From the NCBI GenBank assembly GCA_021732845.1, contig JAKFUF010000031.1, positions 1 to 36,381 of the forward strand: a DNA stretch of 36,381 nt, given 5' to 3'. Below the pieces are notes generated by a model. That model was not told the DNA's origin, searched no databases, and was given only the letters and a program-made list of their open reading frames with translations. This stretch comes from Planctomycetaceae bacterium. Lineage in GTDB: Bacteria > Planctomycetota > Planctomycetia > Planctomycetales > Planctomycetaceae. Below, one piece after another: positions 1-9,011 of the stretch. The stretch's first letter is position 1, and each line of letters starts with the position of its first letter. A program made the position numbers and the translations under genes.

Positions 1-129
1 GGTCAATCATCTCCCGCTGCTCCCCACCCCGCCTCACGGCGACGCAGTTGCGGTCGACTACAGGATCAAACTTAAACCTCCTGGCTGGGACTTTCACCCG
101 CCGATTCAACAAACGTGCAAGCGCACGAG
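1..129. other. Left edge, no recognised gene
   Basis: No gene or known element recognised. The short open frames here overlap in several phases and carry no recognisable domain. Detectable similarity to the right-hand repeat array begins only near position 130. Confidence 0.4.
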
Positions 130-345
130 GGCTCCAGCTCCTGCTGAGCCACGGTGAAGGGTGGGCGCTGCTTGGGTGTGAACGATTCGCAAATGACTCG
201 AAAGTCCTTCGAAAACGCCGGATCGTCTGTTGCCCGCAACTCTGGAGGACCAGAGCCCTCCCGCCACGCCGATTGACAAATGGAAACAACCGGCTTGTCC
301 CAGCGTATCACCGGACGGCTTGCGCCATGCCGCTACAAGTGAATG

Positions 346-482
346 GCGTAAAGGCGTCTTTTGTTCCGCAAAATAACGCGACCGTCTGGCGCTAATGTCG
401 ACAGCGTGAATCCAGAGCCTCCGTGTTTGTCCGCGTCGGACCACGCTCGTGTCCTTTCGCAGGAGCGAAAGGCGGCACAAAG
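346..482. repeat. MITE-like unit, left copy 1
   Basis: A 137-base unit beginning GCGTAAAGGCGTC and ending in a degraded inverted copy of that end (GGCGGCACAAAG). It carries an inner hairpin CTTTCGC-AGGA-GCGAAAG at about 454-471. It belongs to the same family as 783-918 and 35059-35196. No coding capacity. Confidence 0.7.
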
Positions 483-487
483 TAGTC

Positions 488-1055
488 GAGTCACTCCGTG
501 ACTCGCATCGTGGCTTCCTCGACGGCTTGCAATTCAGAGACAGCGGCAGGGCACAAGCCCTCTGGTGAGTCTCAATGTCGTCCAGTCACTCCGTGACTGG
601 GATCGAGTCACGGAGTGACTCGGCAACTTTGCGGTGCCCGAGTGAGGACGACGTGAAGCTTGCGAGTTGCCCGCGGCTCTGGAGGACCAGAGCCCTTCCG
701 CCACGCCGATCGACAAATGGAAACAACCGGTTTGTCCCAGCGGCTCACCGGACGGCTTGCGCCGTGCCGCCACAAGTGAATGGCGTAAAGTCGTCTTTTG
801 CTCCGCAAAAGAACGCGAACGTCTGGCGACAATGCCGACAGCGCGAATCCAGAGCCTCCGTGTTGGGCCTCGCCGGACCACGCTCGCGTCCTTTCGCCGA
901 GCAAAAGGCAACACAAAGTAGTCGAGTCACTCCGTGACTCGCATCGTGGCTTCCTCGACGGCTTGCCCTCCAGAGCGAGCGGCAGGGCGCAAGCAAACTG
1001 GGGAGTCTCAAAGTCGCCCAGTCACTCCGGATGGGTTCGAGTCACGGAGTGACTC
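488..1055. repeat. REP-like 17-bp palindromes, left set
   Basis: Four exact copies of GAGTCACTCCGTGACTC or its complement lie at 488-504, 605-621, 924-940 and 1039-1055. A variant with outer CC/GG ends lies at 582-600 and a decayed one near 1019. Each can form a 7-bp stem with a 3-base loop. They resemble REP sequences in form, but no REP-type Y1 transposase gene is in the window. Confidence 0.85.
783..918. repeat. MITE-like unit, left copy 2
   Basis: A 136-base unit. Its left end, GCGTAAAGTCGTC, matches the family terminal inverted repeat; its right end, GGCAACACAAAG, is degraded. It is followed at once by TAGTC and a 17-bp palindrome, as the first left copy is. Confidence 0.7.
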
Positions 1056-1108
1056 GCCTACTTGACCCGGCGTCGCGAAACGACATAGAAAGTCTGCCGT
1101 TTTTGTGT

Positions 1109-1137
1109 TTGACTTAGACACGACAAGCGGATAATAT
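1109..1137 (+). promoter_or_regulatory. Sigma70-type promoter of left HTH gene
   Basis: TTGACT at 1109-1114 and TAATAT at 1132-1137 are separated by exactly 17 bases. The start codon at 1177 is about 40 bases downstream of the -10 box. The same arrangement is conserved upstream of the inverted paralogue (34988-35016), which supports a real promoter. Confidence 0.75.
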
Positions 1138-1176
1138 ATTTTATACATGGGTACATTGTGTTTTATCGGGTGAATT

Positions 1177-2409
1177 ATGGAAGTTTTCATTCAGGATTCG
1201 GTGGCTCCCCAAAGCCCTCCAGGCGTGGCTCCATCCGGCGAGGGGCGGGCGCGGAAGGAGCGGGCGGACTGCAAGGTGTCGGACGAGGGTTTGTACCACG
1301 CCATCGTGGCTCATCTCGGCGTCCTGTCGTATGTGGCGATCGCGGTGGGGATCAACCGTTCGGCGCTGTACAAGCGGATCGAGCGTGCCCCCGCACTGCA
1401 GGCGGCGCGCGATGGGGCGCGGCGGATGCTGTTGTCGCGGGCGACCTACCATTTGCGCAAGGCACTGCACGCGGGGATCGACTGGGCCGTCCACTACGTC
1501 ATGTGCCGCGAAGACCAGCTCTGGACGCCATTCAATGAGCCACAGCCGCCGACGGAAGCGCAGGCGAACAGGGCTCCGCGCGAGCCGAAGTTGGAAGAGG
1601 CGGAAGAGGTTGAGGAACAGCCGGAGCGGGCGGGCAAGTCGCTGCGGCGGTTGATTCGCGCGGTGGAGCGGGGGGAGCCGTGGGCGGTCAAGTACTGTTT
1701 GAATCACCTGGACCCGCGCGGCCGGTATGCGAAGAAATCCTGCGGCCGAAAGGCGGAAGCCACGGTTGGACAGGTCGCGCCCCAACCGCCGGTCGTCATT
1801 GATGAAGTCGCCGCCGAACTGGCGAAGGCGGTCTTTGATGCGGAACGCGGCCGTGGGACAGGCCAACGCCAAGAGAAAGCTGCGCCGCCTGTCTGCGATT
1901 CTGCCGCCCCTGCGGCCGAGCCCAAAGCAATCGTCGAGACCGCGCAAGAAAGCACTCCGCCCACGCTGGCGTTGGTGTCCGACGCGATTCCCCACGAAGA
2001 AGTGGTGATCGCTTCGCAATTCGCACTACAGTCCGAGAATTCCGCGCCCACCCTCGAGACAGAATCAGCGCCCACTCTTTCAGTGAACGGACCGAATCTA
2101 AGCCACGAGTTTGCGCCCACCGTGGATGTCGGGTTCGACGACAACTCCACTTCTCGACCGCCGATCGCCGCGCCGCTCCTCACGGCGATCGCGCCTGAAC
2201 CGTTCGCGCCCACCTTCGATCCAGCGCCCACTTTGCACGCCGCACCACCTCCAGACAGCGCGCCCACCAAACCCGCGAAGTGTTCGCCATCGCCGAAGCG
2301 CAAACAACAAAAGCCTCAATCCCGCGACCGCACCCGAAAACGGCGCGTACGGCCTCTTTCAACGAAAAAGCGCAGCCACGTCCGCCGGTCACACTCGCCC
2401 ATCGGTTGA
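1177..2409 (+). CDS. HTH / terminase-small-subunit-like protein with APT repeats and Arg-rich tail, left copy
   Basis: 410 residues. Residues about 36-70 look like a helix-turn-helix (LGVLSYVAIAVGINRSALYK). This is followed by two copies of a motif seen in phage terminase small subunits and related HTH proteins: AL-H-AGIDWAVHYVM near residues 100-109, and AVERGEPWAVKYCLNHLDP with RGRY at about 160-182. Residues about 270-365 contain at least six 'APT' tripeptides, most encoded by the octamer GCGCCCAC. The last 40 residues are rich in Arg and Lys (KRKQQK, RTRKRRVR) and probably bind nucleic acid. The start is the ATG after a weak GGGTG site and matches the start of the paralogue. Function is unknown; DNA binding is inferred. 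Its conserved promoter and upstream repeat array suggest a mobile or repeat-associated family. Confidence 0.75.
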   Translation: MEVFIQDSVAPQSPPGVAPSGEGRARKERADCKVSDEGLYHAIVAHLGVLSYVAIAVGINRSALYKRIERAPALQAARDGARRMLLSRATYHLRKALHAGIDWAVHYVMCREDQLWTPFNEPQPPTEAQANRAPREPKLEEAEEVEEQPERAGKSLRRLIRAVERGEPWAVKYCLNHLDPRGRYAKKSCGRKAEATVGQVAPQPPVVIDEVAAELAKAVFDAERGRGTGQRQEKAAPPVCDSAAPAAEPKAIVETAQESTPPTLALVSDAIPHEEVVIASQFALQSENSAPTLETESAPTLSVNGPNLSHEFAPTVDVGFDDNSTSRPPIAAPLLTAIAPEPFAPTFDPAPTLHAAPPPDSAPTKPAKCSPSPKRKQQKPQSRDRTRKRRVRPLSTKKRSHVRRSHSPIG

Positions 2410-2571
2410 CCGTGGCTCAAGGCCAGATCAAGAATGACTGTCGAGTTTGGAACGGACGAACCACCGTGGGCGACGATGCAGACAGATCATCCCTCCAGGA
2501 TCAACCTTCGTCACGCCACTCCTGACATCGTGCCGACATAAAATTCACTTCTATTGATGACGCGATTTTCA
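2410..2571. other. Intergenic, no feature
   Basis: Similarity to the region beyond the right HTH paralogue stops at the stop codon. I see no promoter or hairpin of note before the MlrC gene. Confidence 0.4.
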
Positions 2572-4089
2572 ATGAGCCACCGCATCGCCATCGGCTCGAT
2601 CTTCACCGAGTGCAATCACTTTCGGGGCAATCCGCTGACCCTCGAAGACTTCTCCCGGAATGAACTGCGGCGCGGCACCGAAGTGCTGGAGCAATCGTCC
2701 GGGACCGTGGGCGGGATGCTGCATGTCTTGGCTGACCAGGGCTGCGACGTGTCTCCGCTGTTGGTCGCCAGCACCTGCCCCGGCGGGCCAGTTTCTTCCG
2801 GGTGTTACCGGCAGCTCAAAACCGAACTGCTGGAGCGCCTGCGAACTGCCCTGCCGGTGGCGGGCGTGCTGCTCTCGCTGCACGGCGCGGCCACAGTGGA
2901 GGATGTGGATGACCTGGAGGGCGACCTGCTGGAAGCGGTGCGGGGCATTGTGGGCGAGGCGGTGCTGGTGGTGGCCACGCTGGACCTGCATGCGCACGTA
3001 ACCGACTGCATGGTGCATAACGCCGACGCCTTGGTCGCCTGGGAGACCTATCCCCATCGAGACGCATTCACCACCGGCGAACGTGGAGCCCGCCTGCTGC
3101 TGGACATGCTGGAAGGTCGGTGTCGACCCACGATGGCGATGGCCAAGGTTCCCGTGATGGTCACCGCCATCCACGGCGGCACCGAAGGCGAAGGGCCGTT
3201 TGCCGACTGCATGCGGATGGCCAAGCGTGAGGAGGGCAAGAGCGGCGTGCTCTCCACCAGCATGTTCCTGGTGCATCCCTATGTCGACCTGCCCGAAATG
3301 GGCGGTGGCTGCGTGGTGATCACCGACAACGACCTGGAAGCCGCGGTCACGCTGGCCAGTTCGATTGCCGAATACTATTGGCAACGTCGCATGGATCTGG
3401 AGCCTGTCCTGCATACGCCGGAATCCGCCATCCGCCTTGGGTAGGCCCATGAAGGCGGGCCAGTCATCCTGCTCGAAACCGCCGATTGTTGCGGCGGCGG
3501 CGCGGCCGGCGACAGTGTGGCCACACTGCGGGCACTGCTGGCGGCTGAGCTGAAGCCCACGGAAACTGCCCTGGTGCCCGTCGTGGACCCGGAAGCTGCC
3601 GCGCTGTGCCACGCGGCAGGAGTTGGGACAAAACTACAGCTTTCGCTGGGTCACAAGATCGACCCCCGCTGGGGAGCCCCCGTCCCTGTCACCGGTGAAG
3701 TCATGCGGCTCAGCGACGGAAAATTCCTCTATTCCGGCGGCATCTGGGGCGGACAGCAGGGAGACCTGGGTCCGTCCGCCGTGTTCCGCAGTGGCTCCCT
3801 CGACATCCTGATCAGCACGCACGCCACCTACGATTGGAACGATGAGCAGTTTCAGTCGGTTGGCCTGGACGCCAGAAAGTCCAAGTTCGTCGTCGCCAAA
3901 AACCCCATGAACTACCGCATGGCCTACGGCCCCTTCGCCAAGACGGTCTTCATCCTCGACACCCCTGGCCCCACGCCCGCCACCCTGCGGCACCTGAAGT
4001 TTTATCGGTTGCAGCGGCCTTACTTTCCCCTCGATCAGGAGATCCCTGCGTTGCGGCCAACGATCTATCGGTCGGTTGCCCGCTGTTGA
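2572..4089 (+). pseudogene. MlrC-like M81 metallopeptidase, interrupted by one in-frame TAG
   Basis: Continuous homology to the M81/MlrC (microcystinase C) family, whose members are zinc peptidases or amidohydrolase-like enzymes of about 500 residues. The N-terminal part includes IGSIFTECNHF, LSLHGAA, TLDLHAH and WETYPHRD. The C-terminal part resumes with GGPVILLETADCCGGGAAGD, YSGGIWGGQ and LISTHATYD. A single TAG at 3442-3444 splits it at codon 291. The frame before and after is the same, so this is a nonsense codon and not a frameshift; CAG to TAG is the simplest origin. The ATG at 2572 gives the family N-terminus (RIAIGSIF); TTG 2554 and ATG 2557 are upstream alternatives. It may be a recent pseudogene, a sequence error, or two separately translated halves (GTG at 3517). 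Confidence 0.85.
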
Positions 4090-4166
4090 AAACGATAGCC
4101 CTCTTAAAGGCTTTCATACGACTTTGCCCGTCAGCGAAAGGTGATCACTTTCGAGACTCACTATCT

Positions 4167-4472
4167 ATGGAACGATCGATCAGCGCGGCGTCTTTACATC
4201 CAGTGATCGGCCAGGCACTTCGAGCCAGAGGATGGACTCCGGACCGACGATGCAACATCGAAGTGCTTTCCGCTCAAATGCGGGCGTTAGGGTTGCCGAT
4301 GGGGAAACGCGGCCACGCCATTCTGGCAAACTTGGATGGACTTGGCATCGAAGATGACATCACCTTTTCCCCAGATGCCATCATAAAGACTGGCGGACCC
4401 GGTGTGGCGGACAGCATTCTTTATTGTAGGCGATTCTCTCGGTCACATCGTGTCAGTTGTTGGCGGGTTTGA
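4167..4472 (+). pseudogene. SUKH-3-like immunity protein, probably frameshifted
   Basis: The stretch HPVIGQALRARGWTPDRRCN followed by DGLGIEDDITFSPDA resembles the N-terminal half of SUKH-3 proteins (GW-PxR motif, GL, then a xFxP motif). These are immunity proteins of polymorphic toxin systems. After about 4384-4405 the expected C-terminal half (IVGDSLGHIVSVVG, then FDHNFMILV) lies in another frame, read from about 4387 to 4491. That suggests a single indel. The open frame could begin at TTG 4086, overlapping the end of the MlrC gene, but the recognisable domain starts after ATG 4167. No toxin gene is adjacent. The family call is from motif memory and is moderate. Confidence 0.5.
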
Positions 4473-4536
4473 TCACAACTTCATGATCCTTGTTCCTCGG
4501 TGTGCAGAAACTTGTCGACCTGCCTTGCCCGACCGG

Positions 4537-7500
4537 TCATCTCGTCGCGGGCGCGGCCCCTTGGCGGAGTTTCGCCGCCTCCTGCTTGATTTGCTGGTAC
4601 AACACGCGCGTTTGCCAGTCGAGACGTTCGGGGTTCGTCGGAGGTGTCATCGCGGCAAAAAGTGCGGTGAGTTCTTCTTTCGGTTCTGGCGGAGGCAGAG
4701 GACGCAAGCGAACGGGATAGCGCTCGCGACGGGGATCCTGAGACAGGTCGACTTTGAGGGCCGCGTCCAGGTCAGATAACCAACTCTTGGCTTCCTCCGC
4801 GTTGCCCAATTGTTGGTGTGCCATTGCCATGACCGCCTGAATCAAGAGCGGCGGTTGTCTGTCTGGACGCACAAGATCTTTGTCGATATCGATTGCTTCT
4901 TGAAATTTCCCGGCCCGATAGTTGGCCAGAGCCAGCAGCGATTTCTCAGTTTGGAATGGCAGCGAGCGTTCGTTGATTTGCTCGGCCAGCTCCATCAGGA
5001 AAGGACGGTTCCCCAATTCGGCGATGGGCAGGATGGATTGCAGGATTTTCAGGGCAAGTGGGTCTGGCACCGGTCCCACAACACCCAGGGCCGCCTGCAG
5101 CCGATCCACGTGCTTCTGTGCCGCGGGGAGGTCCTTTCCCGCCACCGCCAGTACTGCCAGCCGCGCGAGGGTGTGGCAATCCGCCGGATCGAGAGTGACG
5201 GCCCCTTCGAACAGGGCAGCAGCCGATTCCAGGTCGCCCAGTTCCGCCCTGACGTTCGCCAATTGCACATGCGCCCGTGCGGAGTTCGGATCGGTTTTGA
5301 GAGTTTCCTCCAGATGGAATTTTGCCCCAATCCAGTCGCCGCGGATCTCTGCTTCGGCGGCTTCCACTTCATGGCGCACCTGAAACCGGTCTTGGCGGCT
5401 GGACCAGAATCTGACCCACTCGACATTCTTGCCAAGCTCCTCGTGCCGGGGCTCCCACTCCGACCGGTGATCGAGCGGCCGGAACCGCCAGGTGCCATTC
5501 TTGGGGTCGCCGGTCAGCGATTCGGCGGTCACATCTTCGAGCCACGGTTCGAAGCTGGTTGCTGCAACACTCACGTGGCTCACATCCCAGATGCGCGCGA
5601 TCTGCTCCTCGTCGACCGTCACGACCCGCGTTCCATCAGGGCTCACATCATAGTCGTCACTGCTTGACGTGTGGGCCTGGCGGCTCATGACGAGCGGCAT
5701 TGGATCTCCGAGGGATGCACCCGTGCGCGCGTCCCAGCTCCGCAGCCGGTTGTTCAGCCCGAAAAAGAGCTGGCTTCCATCTTGACTAAACTTGAGACCA
5801 CCATCGCCGTTTGGCATGGCCAGGCCGACAGGTGCGCCGGTCTTCGCGTCCCACATCTGCACGAGGCTCGCACGCGTGACGATCCGCGAGCTGTCCGGGC
5901 TGAAGATCATCCCCCGCACGCGGCTGTCGTGCGGCATCGGCCGGCCGACCGCCTTGAGCGCTTCACTGTCCCACAGGCGGACGGTGCCGTCTTCGCTGGA
6001 TGTGGCAAACCGCGCGCGATCGGGACTGAACACCATCTTCTCAATGTTGCCTTCCAGCGTCACCAGTTCGCCCAGGGCAGCGCCGGTCCGGCTGTCCCAC
6101 CGACCCACGAGGTTGCCGCCGGCGGCCTTGGAAATGATCGTTCGACCATCGGCGGAGAAGGTCGCCCATCCGGCGTCCGAGTAAAGGGTCGCTTCCAGGC
6201 TGTCGTCACAGGGGATTGGATTCTTCAATGATTCGCCTGTCCGCCAATTCCAGACCTGCAAGCCAGTTTTGCTGATTGCCAGCAGCACCCGTTCGCCATC
6301 CACGCTGAAGGATGCCTTGACGATTCGTTCCTCGACTTCCAGGGGTTCACCGACCAACGCCCCCGTTTGTGCGTCGTGGATTTCAGCCCGCCCCTCCACG
6401 GTGATCAACCAATGTTTGCCGTCGGGAGTGAACAGGCAGTCATGGATGAAGTCATCAAAAATCAACGGCTCACAAATCGCAGCACCGGTCAGTCCATGCC
6501 AGAGGCTGGCTGTAAACTCAGAATCGCCCAGCAGGACGCCACCATTGCATTTGACCAGGAGCCGTGAGCCATCAGCATTGAAGAGGACGTTGTTGACAGC
6601 GTCGTCGTGCTGCATCGGCTTGCCCATCGGCCGGCCGTCGCGGCTGTCCCAGAGCCGCATCGTCTCGTCGAAGCTTCCCGTGACAATTCGCGTGCCGTCC
6701 GGGCTGAACTGGGCATCATAGATTCTCTGGCCACCCATCAGTGGGGGCGCGACTTGCGCATCGCCGCGCAGATCCCAGATGTGTGCGGCAGTGCCGGCGA
6801 TCGATGCAAACCGCAGGCCGTCGGGACTGAAAGCAAACACCCCCATGCGTCCAGATCCGGGAAACTCCGCCAGCGAAGCGCCCGTCCAACCGTCACAGAC
6901 GCGAATGGAATCTTCGCCCGGAACGGCGACCCGCATCCCATCGGGGCTGAAGTTCGCCAAATGGGCATAGGTTCCCCGCATCGGATCGCCCAGTTTCGTC
7001 ATGGTCCGGGTGTCCCAGATCTGGGCCATGCGGCTGCCACCAACAACCAACCGTTCGCCATGCGGGCTGAACTTGACTGAACCGGCACCCTCCTCCTGCA
7101 GGAGTGGGTCACCAATTTTCGCGCCCGTTTGACTGTCCCAGAACTGCACCGTGCGGTCCCAGCAACTGGTGACGAGGCGCTGCCCATCGGGGCTGAACTC
7201 GGCTTCCCCAACATTCGCCGTGTGAATTAAGGCGCTGCCCCGTGGCTCACCCGTCACGCCATCCCACAATTGGGCCGTCCCGTCCCAACTGGCAGTGGCA
7301 ATCAACTTGCCATCGGGACTGAACCGGATCGACCCGACCATGCCCTTGTGGGGAAGTTTTCTCGCCGTCGGCTCCGCCAGAGTCCACAGCCATCCATTGT
7401 CTCCACTGTTTGCCGCGACCCGCTCTCCATCGGGACTGAATTGCACCGAATGAACAATGGAGCCCTCCATTTTGGCCGGCTCTCCCGCCTTTGCTCCATC

Positions 7501-8256
7501 CGTGGCATTCCACAAATGGAGTTTGTCATCGTACCCACCCGTGACGATCTTCGAGCCGTCAGGACTGAATGTGGCAATGGTCACTGCCGATTCATGCACG
7601 AGGGGCCGACAGAGCTGCACACCGGTGAGGGCATTCCAGACTCTCGCCGTTTTATCATGGCCCGCAGTCACCACGCGCGTGCCATCGGGGCTAAAACTGA
7701 CCGACAACACTGCCTTTGCATGCCGCAATGGCGGCACCAGCAGCCGTCCGCCAAACAGCACGCGATCGGCCAGCACCTGTCGCATCCCATCCGCATCCGA
7801 GTGTCCCGGCTGCAGCAGTTTCAGCGCCAGCCGCAGTTCGCGAACCCCTTCAGGATGTTGCCCGGCGTCGTACAACGTCACCCCATTTTGAAAGTGACGC
7901 CAGACCGTGGCTTCCTCAAGCTGCTGCTTTTGCCGAGCGATCTGCAGGCTTGCCGCCGCGTGCGCCTCAACCGCAGCCTGCTGCTTCGCGTGCGTGGCCA
8001 GTTCCTGTTCCCGCAGGAGGAGTTTCTGCTGCTCCAGAGCCTGCTGCACCTGCGGGAGAGCCAGTTGCTGCTCGACCAGCCGCGCCTTCTCCTGAGTCAG
8101 GCGTTCGTTGTCGCGCTGGACCCGCCGGGCGAGGCGTTCGCTTCGCACCAGGCCGATGACAGTGCCCGCCGACAGCACGAGCAGCACCACGAACCAAGCC
8201 GCCGACATGACAAGCCGGCCAGTATTCGCGGGCGGAGCGGGATTGTCTTCAAGCAT
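4537..8256 (-). CDS. Membrane-anchored WD40/TPR repeat protein
   Basis: 1239 residues. A single transmembrane helix lies at about 17-38 (MSAAWFVVLLVLSAGTVIGL), followed by a Gln/Glu-rich coiled coil at about 42-115. About seventeen WD40 blades follow between roughly 175 and 905, marked by recurring FSPDG and xxWD. TPR-like helices then occupy about 960-1220 (SARAHVQLANVRAELGDLES). WD40 propellers are protein-interaction scaffolds. In planctomycetes this layout is commonly the C-terminal part of Ser/Thr protein kinases, with the kinase before the membrane helix. Here no kinase domain is present and the sequence upstream on the minus strand does not encode one. The short acidic/proline N-terminus (MLEDNPAPPANTG) looks like such a linker. 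The topology is probably a short cytoplasmic tail with extracytoplasmic repeats. Confidence 0.85.
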   Translation of the reverse strand: MLEDNPAPPANTGRLVMSAAWFVVLLVLSAGTVIGLVRSERLARRVQRDNERLTQEKARLVEQQLALPQVQQALEQQKLLLREQELATHAKQQAAVEAHAAASLQIARQKQQLEEATVWRHFQNGVTLYDAGQHPEGVRELRLALKLLQPGHSDADGMRQVLADRVLFGGRLLVPPLRHAKAVLSVSFSPDGTRVVTAGHDKTARVWNALTGVQLCRPLVHESAVTIATFSPDGSKIVTGGYDDKLHLWNATDGAKAGEPAKMEGSIVHSVQFSPDGERVAANSGDNGWLWTLAEPTARKLPHKGMVGSIRFSPDGKLIATASWDGTAQLWDGVTGEPRGSALIHTANVGEAEFSPDGQRLVTSCWDRTVQFWDSQTGAKIGDPLLQEEGAGSVKFSPHGERLVVGGSRMAQIWDTRTMTKLGDPMRGTYAHLANFSPDGMRVAVPGEDSIRVCDGWTGASLAEFPGSGRMGVFAFSPDGLRFASIAGTAAHIWDLRGDAQVAPPLMGGQRIYDAQFSPDGTRIVTGSFDETMRLWDSRDGRPMGKPMQHDDAVNNVLFNADGSRLLVKCNGGVLLGDSEFTASLWHGLTGAAICEPLIFDDFIHDCLFTPDGKHWLITVEGRAEIHDAQTGALVGEPLEVEERIVKASFSVDGERVLLAISKTGLQVWNWRTGESLKNPIPCDDSLEATLYSDAGWATFSADGRTIISKAAGGNLVGRWDSRTGAALGELVTLEGNIEKMVFSPDRARFATSSEDGTVRLWDSEALKAVGRPMPHDSRVRGMIFSPDSSRIVTRASLVQMWDAKTGAPVGLAMPNGDGGLKFSQDGSQLFFGLNNRLRSWDARTGASLGDPMPLVMSRQAHTSSSDDYDVSPDGTRVVTVDEEQIARIWDVSHVSVAATSFEPWLEDVTAESLTGDPKNGTWRFRPLDHRSEWEPRHEELGKNVEWVRFWSSRQDRFQVRHEVEAAEAEIRGDWIGAKFHLEETLKTDPNSARAHVQLANVRAELGDLESAAALFEGAVTLDPADCHTLARLAVLAVAGKDLPAAQKHVDRLQAALGVVGPVPDPLALKILQSILPIAELGNRPFLMELAEQINERSLPFQTEKSLLALANYRAGKFQEAIDIDKDLVRPDRQPPLLIQAVMAMAHQQLGNAEEAKSWLSDLDAALKVDLSQDPRRERYPVRLRPLPPPEPKEELTALFAAMTPPTNPERLDWQTRVLYQQIKQEAAKLRQGAAPATR

Positions 8257-8594
8257 TGGTGTGGCCCGGATACAAATTTTGGCTATGGTGCTGTCAACCG
8301 GCCAAACCTCAGCTTTCGTCGTAAGCCTGGATCGGTCGGTATGAACCAGGAGCGAACCATTGTCACACGATTTCCGCGAGCGTCACAAGGGCTGGCCACC
8401 TTTCAATTTCGGCAACGGCTTGTCGCTTTGCTCTTATCCACGACCCGACCGGATTGCGAACGGCACCAGCCGGACGGCCTGCGCCCAGCCTCTTGGCTGC
8501 GCTGTCAAGGGTCCAACCGCAAGTGCAATTCAGATATCACTGACTGGACATCTCCCTATAATGTCGTGGGGATTTTCCCAATGAGGGGCCACTC
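8257..8594. other. Divergent intergenic region
   Basis: About 340 bases between the divergent WD40 gene and DCC gene. No credible gene is seen. A short stretch at 8465-8490 (CCGGACGGCCTGCGCC) is reminiscent of the repeat arrays at the edges. Promoters for both flanking genes must lie here, but I cannot assign them. Confidence 0.4.
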
Positions 8595-9011
8595 ATGACA
8601 ACTGCATTGGCAACCACGGACGTGTATCCCGTTGTGTATTTCGACGGGGTTTGCGGAATGTGCAACAAGGCGGTGGATTTCATCATTCGCCGCGACCGTC
8701 GCCACACCTTTCACTTTGCGCCACTCCAGGGAGAGACCGCCCGGCGGTTGGCATTGCCCGAGGGCGAGTTGCTGAATTCCCTCGTCTACGAAGACCAGAC
8801 CGGGCACTACCGCAAAACGGACGCGGTGTGGCGGATTTTGGTGGGGATCGGCGGGGTCTGGGGCGGCCTCGGCTGGATGTTGCGGCTGCTGCCGCGGTTC
8901 CTCCGCGACTGGGGCTACGATCTCATCGCCCGCAACCGCTACCGGATCTTCGGGAAAAAAGAATCCTGCCGCCTGCCGACGCGGGAAGAACGCGCGCTGT
9001 TTTTGCCGTGA
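8595..9011 (+). CDS. DCC-family thiol-disulfide oxidoreductase
   Basis: 138 residues, typical length for the DCC/DUF393 (YuxK-like) family. The family signature YFDGVCGMCNKAVDFIIRRD is present, with the predicted redox cysteines C20 and C23 in a CxxC arrangement after Asp17. The aromatic W-I-L-G-G-W region and the C-terminal YRIFGK are also typical. Members are predicted thioredoxin-fold proteins; physiological substrates are not well defined. The ATG at 8595 is preceded by GAGGGG at 8583-8588, one of the better ribosome-binding sites in the window. It is divergent from the WD40 gene and appears monocistronic. Confidence 0.92.
   Translation: MTTALATTDVYPVVYFDGVCGMCNKAVDFIIRRDRRHTFHFAPLQGETARRLALPEGELLNSLVYEDQTGHYRKTDAVWRILVGIGGVWGGLGWMLRLLPRFLRDWGYDLIARNRYRIFGKKESCRLPTREERALFLP

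Larger units (their letters stand above)
130..1060. repeat. Left composite repeat array
   Basis: This is a non-coding tandem array with a period of about 437 bases; for example the string TGGAAACAACCGG recurs at 281 and 718. Each unit contains a MITE-like block (346-482 and 783-918), a linker ending in GAGTCACTCCGTGACTC palindromes, and a segment reading CCGCCACGCCGAT. The stretch 130-235 is the reverse complement of 35737-35847. The whole array reappears inverted at 35059-36255. Open frames exist in all phases because the sequence is GC-rich, but none has a start signal or domain. I treat it as an intergenic repeat lying upstream of the HTH gene at 1177. Confidence 0.85.

Noticed and set aside
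130-1060. CRISPR array
   Set aside because: Spacing is hundreds of bases and irregular; palindromes are REP-like, there are no uniform spacers and no cas genes.
130-1140. Overlapping open frames in both repeat arrays (edges of the window)
   Set aside because: Open in several phases at once, no ribosome-binding sites or domains, and the translated phase differs between repeat copies.
3442-3444. Pyrrolysine or programmed readthrough at the MlrC TAG
   Set aside because: No pyl genes or readthrough signal seen, and one C-to-T mutation is simpler. Kept only as a check.
4779-8256. Several plus-strand frames inside the WD40 gene
   Set aside because: They are antisense to recurring FSPDG/WD motifs and have no domains of their own.
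8465-8490. Edge-repeat fragment upstream of the DCC gene
   Set aside because: Only about sixteen similar bases, too short to call in a GC-rich genome.
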